From NCBI GenBank assembly GCA_021819635.1, contig JAKAQQ010000019.1, positions 1 to 8,782 of the forward strand: 8,782 nucleotides of DNA, written 5' to 3'. Shown one piece after another: positions 8,578-8,782 of this stretch (positions are counted from its first letter, which is position 1; every line of letters starts with the position of its first letter). This DNA is from Pseudomonadota bacterium. Its GTDB lineage: Bacteria; Pseudomonadota; Gammaproteobacteria; JAKAQQ01. The notes below the pieces were generated by a model. The model searched no databases, was not told where the DNA came from, and saw only the letters and a program-made list of their open reading frames with translations. Both the position numbers and the translations under genes were made by a program.

Positions 8578-8782
8578 TCATCGCGCCGCGTAGCTTCTAA
8601 GATCCCGGCCGACCGGAAGATGCTGGGCGAGAGCGTTGATGACAACGCGCTCGCACCAGCAGTGTCGGCCGTGATCCCCGTCTTCGATGAAGCCGACGTG
8701 CCCACCCGCGCGGGTGCGGTACAGCACCGTGCTTCGCGCCAGGATTTCCGCCCGAGGGAGAACGGAGGCGGGAACCAGGGGA
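8578..8782 (-). CDS. YheT-like alpha/beta hydrolase, C-terminal part (cut by window edge)
   Basis: Reading the - strand from the right edge gives 67 residues in an open frame ending in TGA at 8578-8580. The fragment begins PLVPASVLPRAEIL and contains GGHVGF (residues 26-31), then WCERVVINAL. This pattern matches the end of the YheT/UPF0017 family of alpha/beta hydrolases. There, a D-x-(L/V)-(I/V)-P segment carries the catalytic Asp and GGHVGF carries the catalytic His. The Asp would lie just outside the window, since the fragment starts at the Pro-Leu-Val-Pro that usually follows it. Substrates of this family are poorly defined; membrane-associated esterase activity is often assumed. It is convergent with pnp and unlikely to belong to the operon. 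The start, nucleophile Ser and full length cannot be seen. Confidence 0.82.
   Translation of the reverse strand, partial: PLVPASVLPRAEILARSTVLYRTRAGGHVGFIEDGDHGRHCWCERVVINALAQHLPVGRDLRSYAAR

Overview
This window is a high-GC (about 70% in blocks counted by hand) piece of a bacterial chromosome carrying the conserved transcription/translation operon rimP-nusA-infB-rbfA-truB-rpsO-pnp, all on the + strand. The 3' end of a convergent YheT-type alpha/beta-hydrolase gene enters on the - strand at the right edge. The gene order, the absence of ylxR between nusA and infB, a NusA with two C-terminal acidic repeats, and an IF2 with the enterobacterial-type domain layout all point to a gammaproteobacterium. 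The high GC suggests a lineage outside the Enterobacterales, but I cannot name the genus from this sequence.

Layout. Positions 1-198 are a non-coding leader: a TAGAAT -10-like box at the left edge, base-pairing segments, and a strong intrinsic terminator (140-164) only 34 nt before rimP. This looks like a transcription attenuator rather than the end of an upstream gene. From 199 to 6013, rimP, nusA, infB and rbfA are joined by 1-4 nt stop/start overlaps (ATGA, ATGA, TGATG), and truB follows rbfA after 13 nt. The 100-nt truB-rpsO gap holds a 9-bp hairpin and a sigma70-like promoter, so rpsO-pnp is probably transcribed both by readthrough and from its own start. pnp begins with a TTG that overlaps the rpsO stop. 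After pnp come two hairpins, one with a perfect 12-bp stem, and then the convergent hydrolase gene.

Function. RimP, RbfA, TruB and S15 concern 30S maturation and tRNA modification. IF2 starts translation. NusA controls elongation, pausing and termination by RNA polymerase, and PNPase degrades RNA. The products couple transcription, ribosome assembly and RNA turnover, and in E. coli several of them (NusA, S15, PNPase) feed back on their own expression. All coding genes look intact, with their catalytic residues present.

I did not find a new biological system here. The points most worth a second look are regulatory: the rimP leader attenuator, the truB/rpsO junction, the gapless rpsO-pnp junction that leaves no room for the E. 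coli-style RNase III leader, and a clear drop in GC and third-position GC in the last part of pnp.
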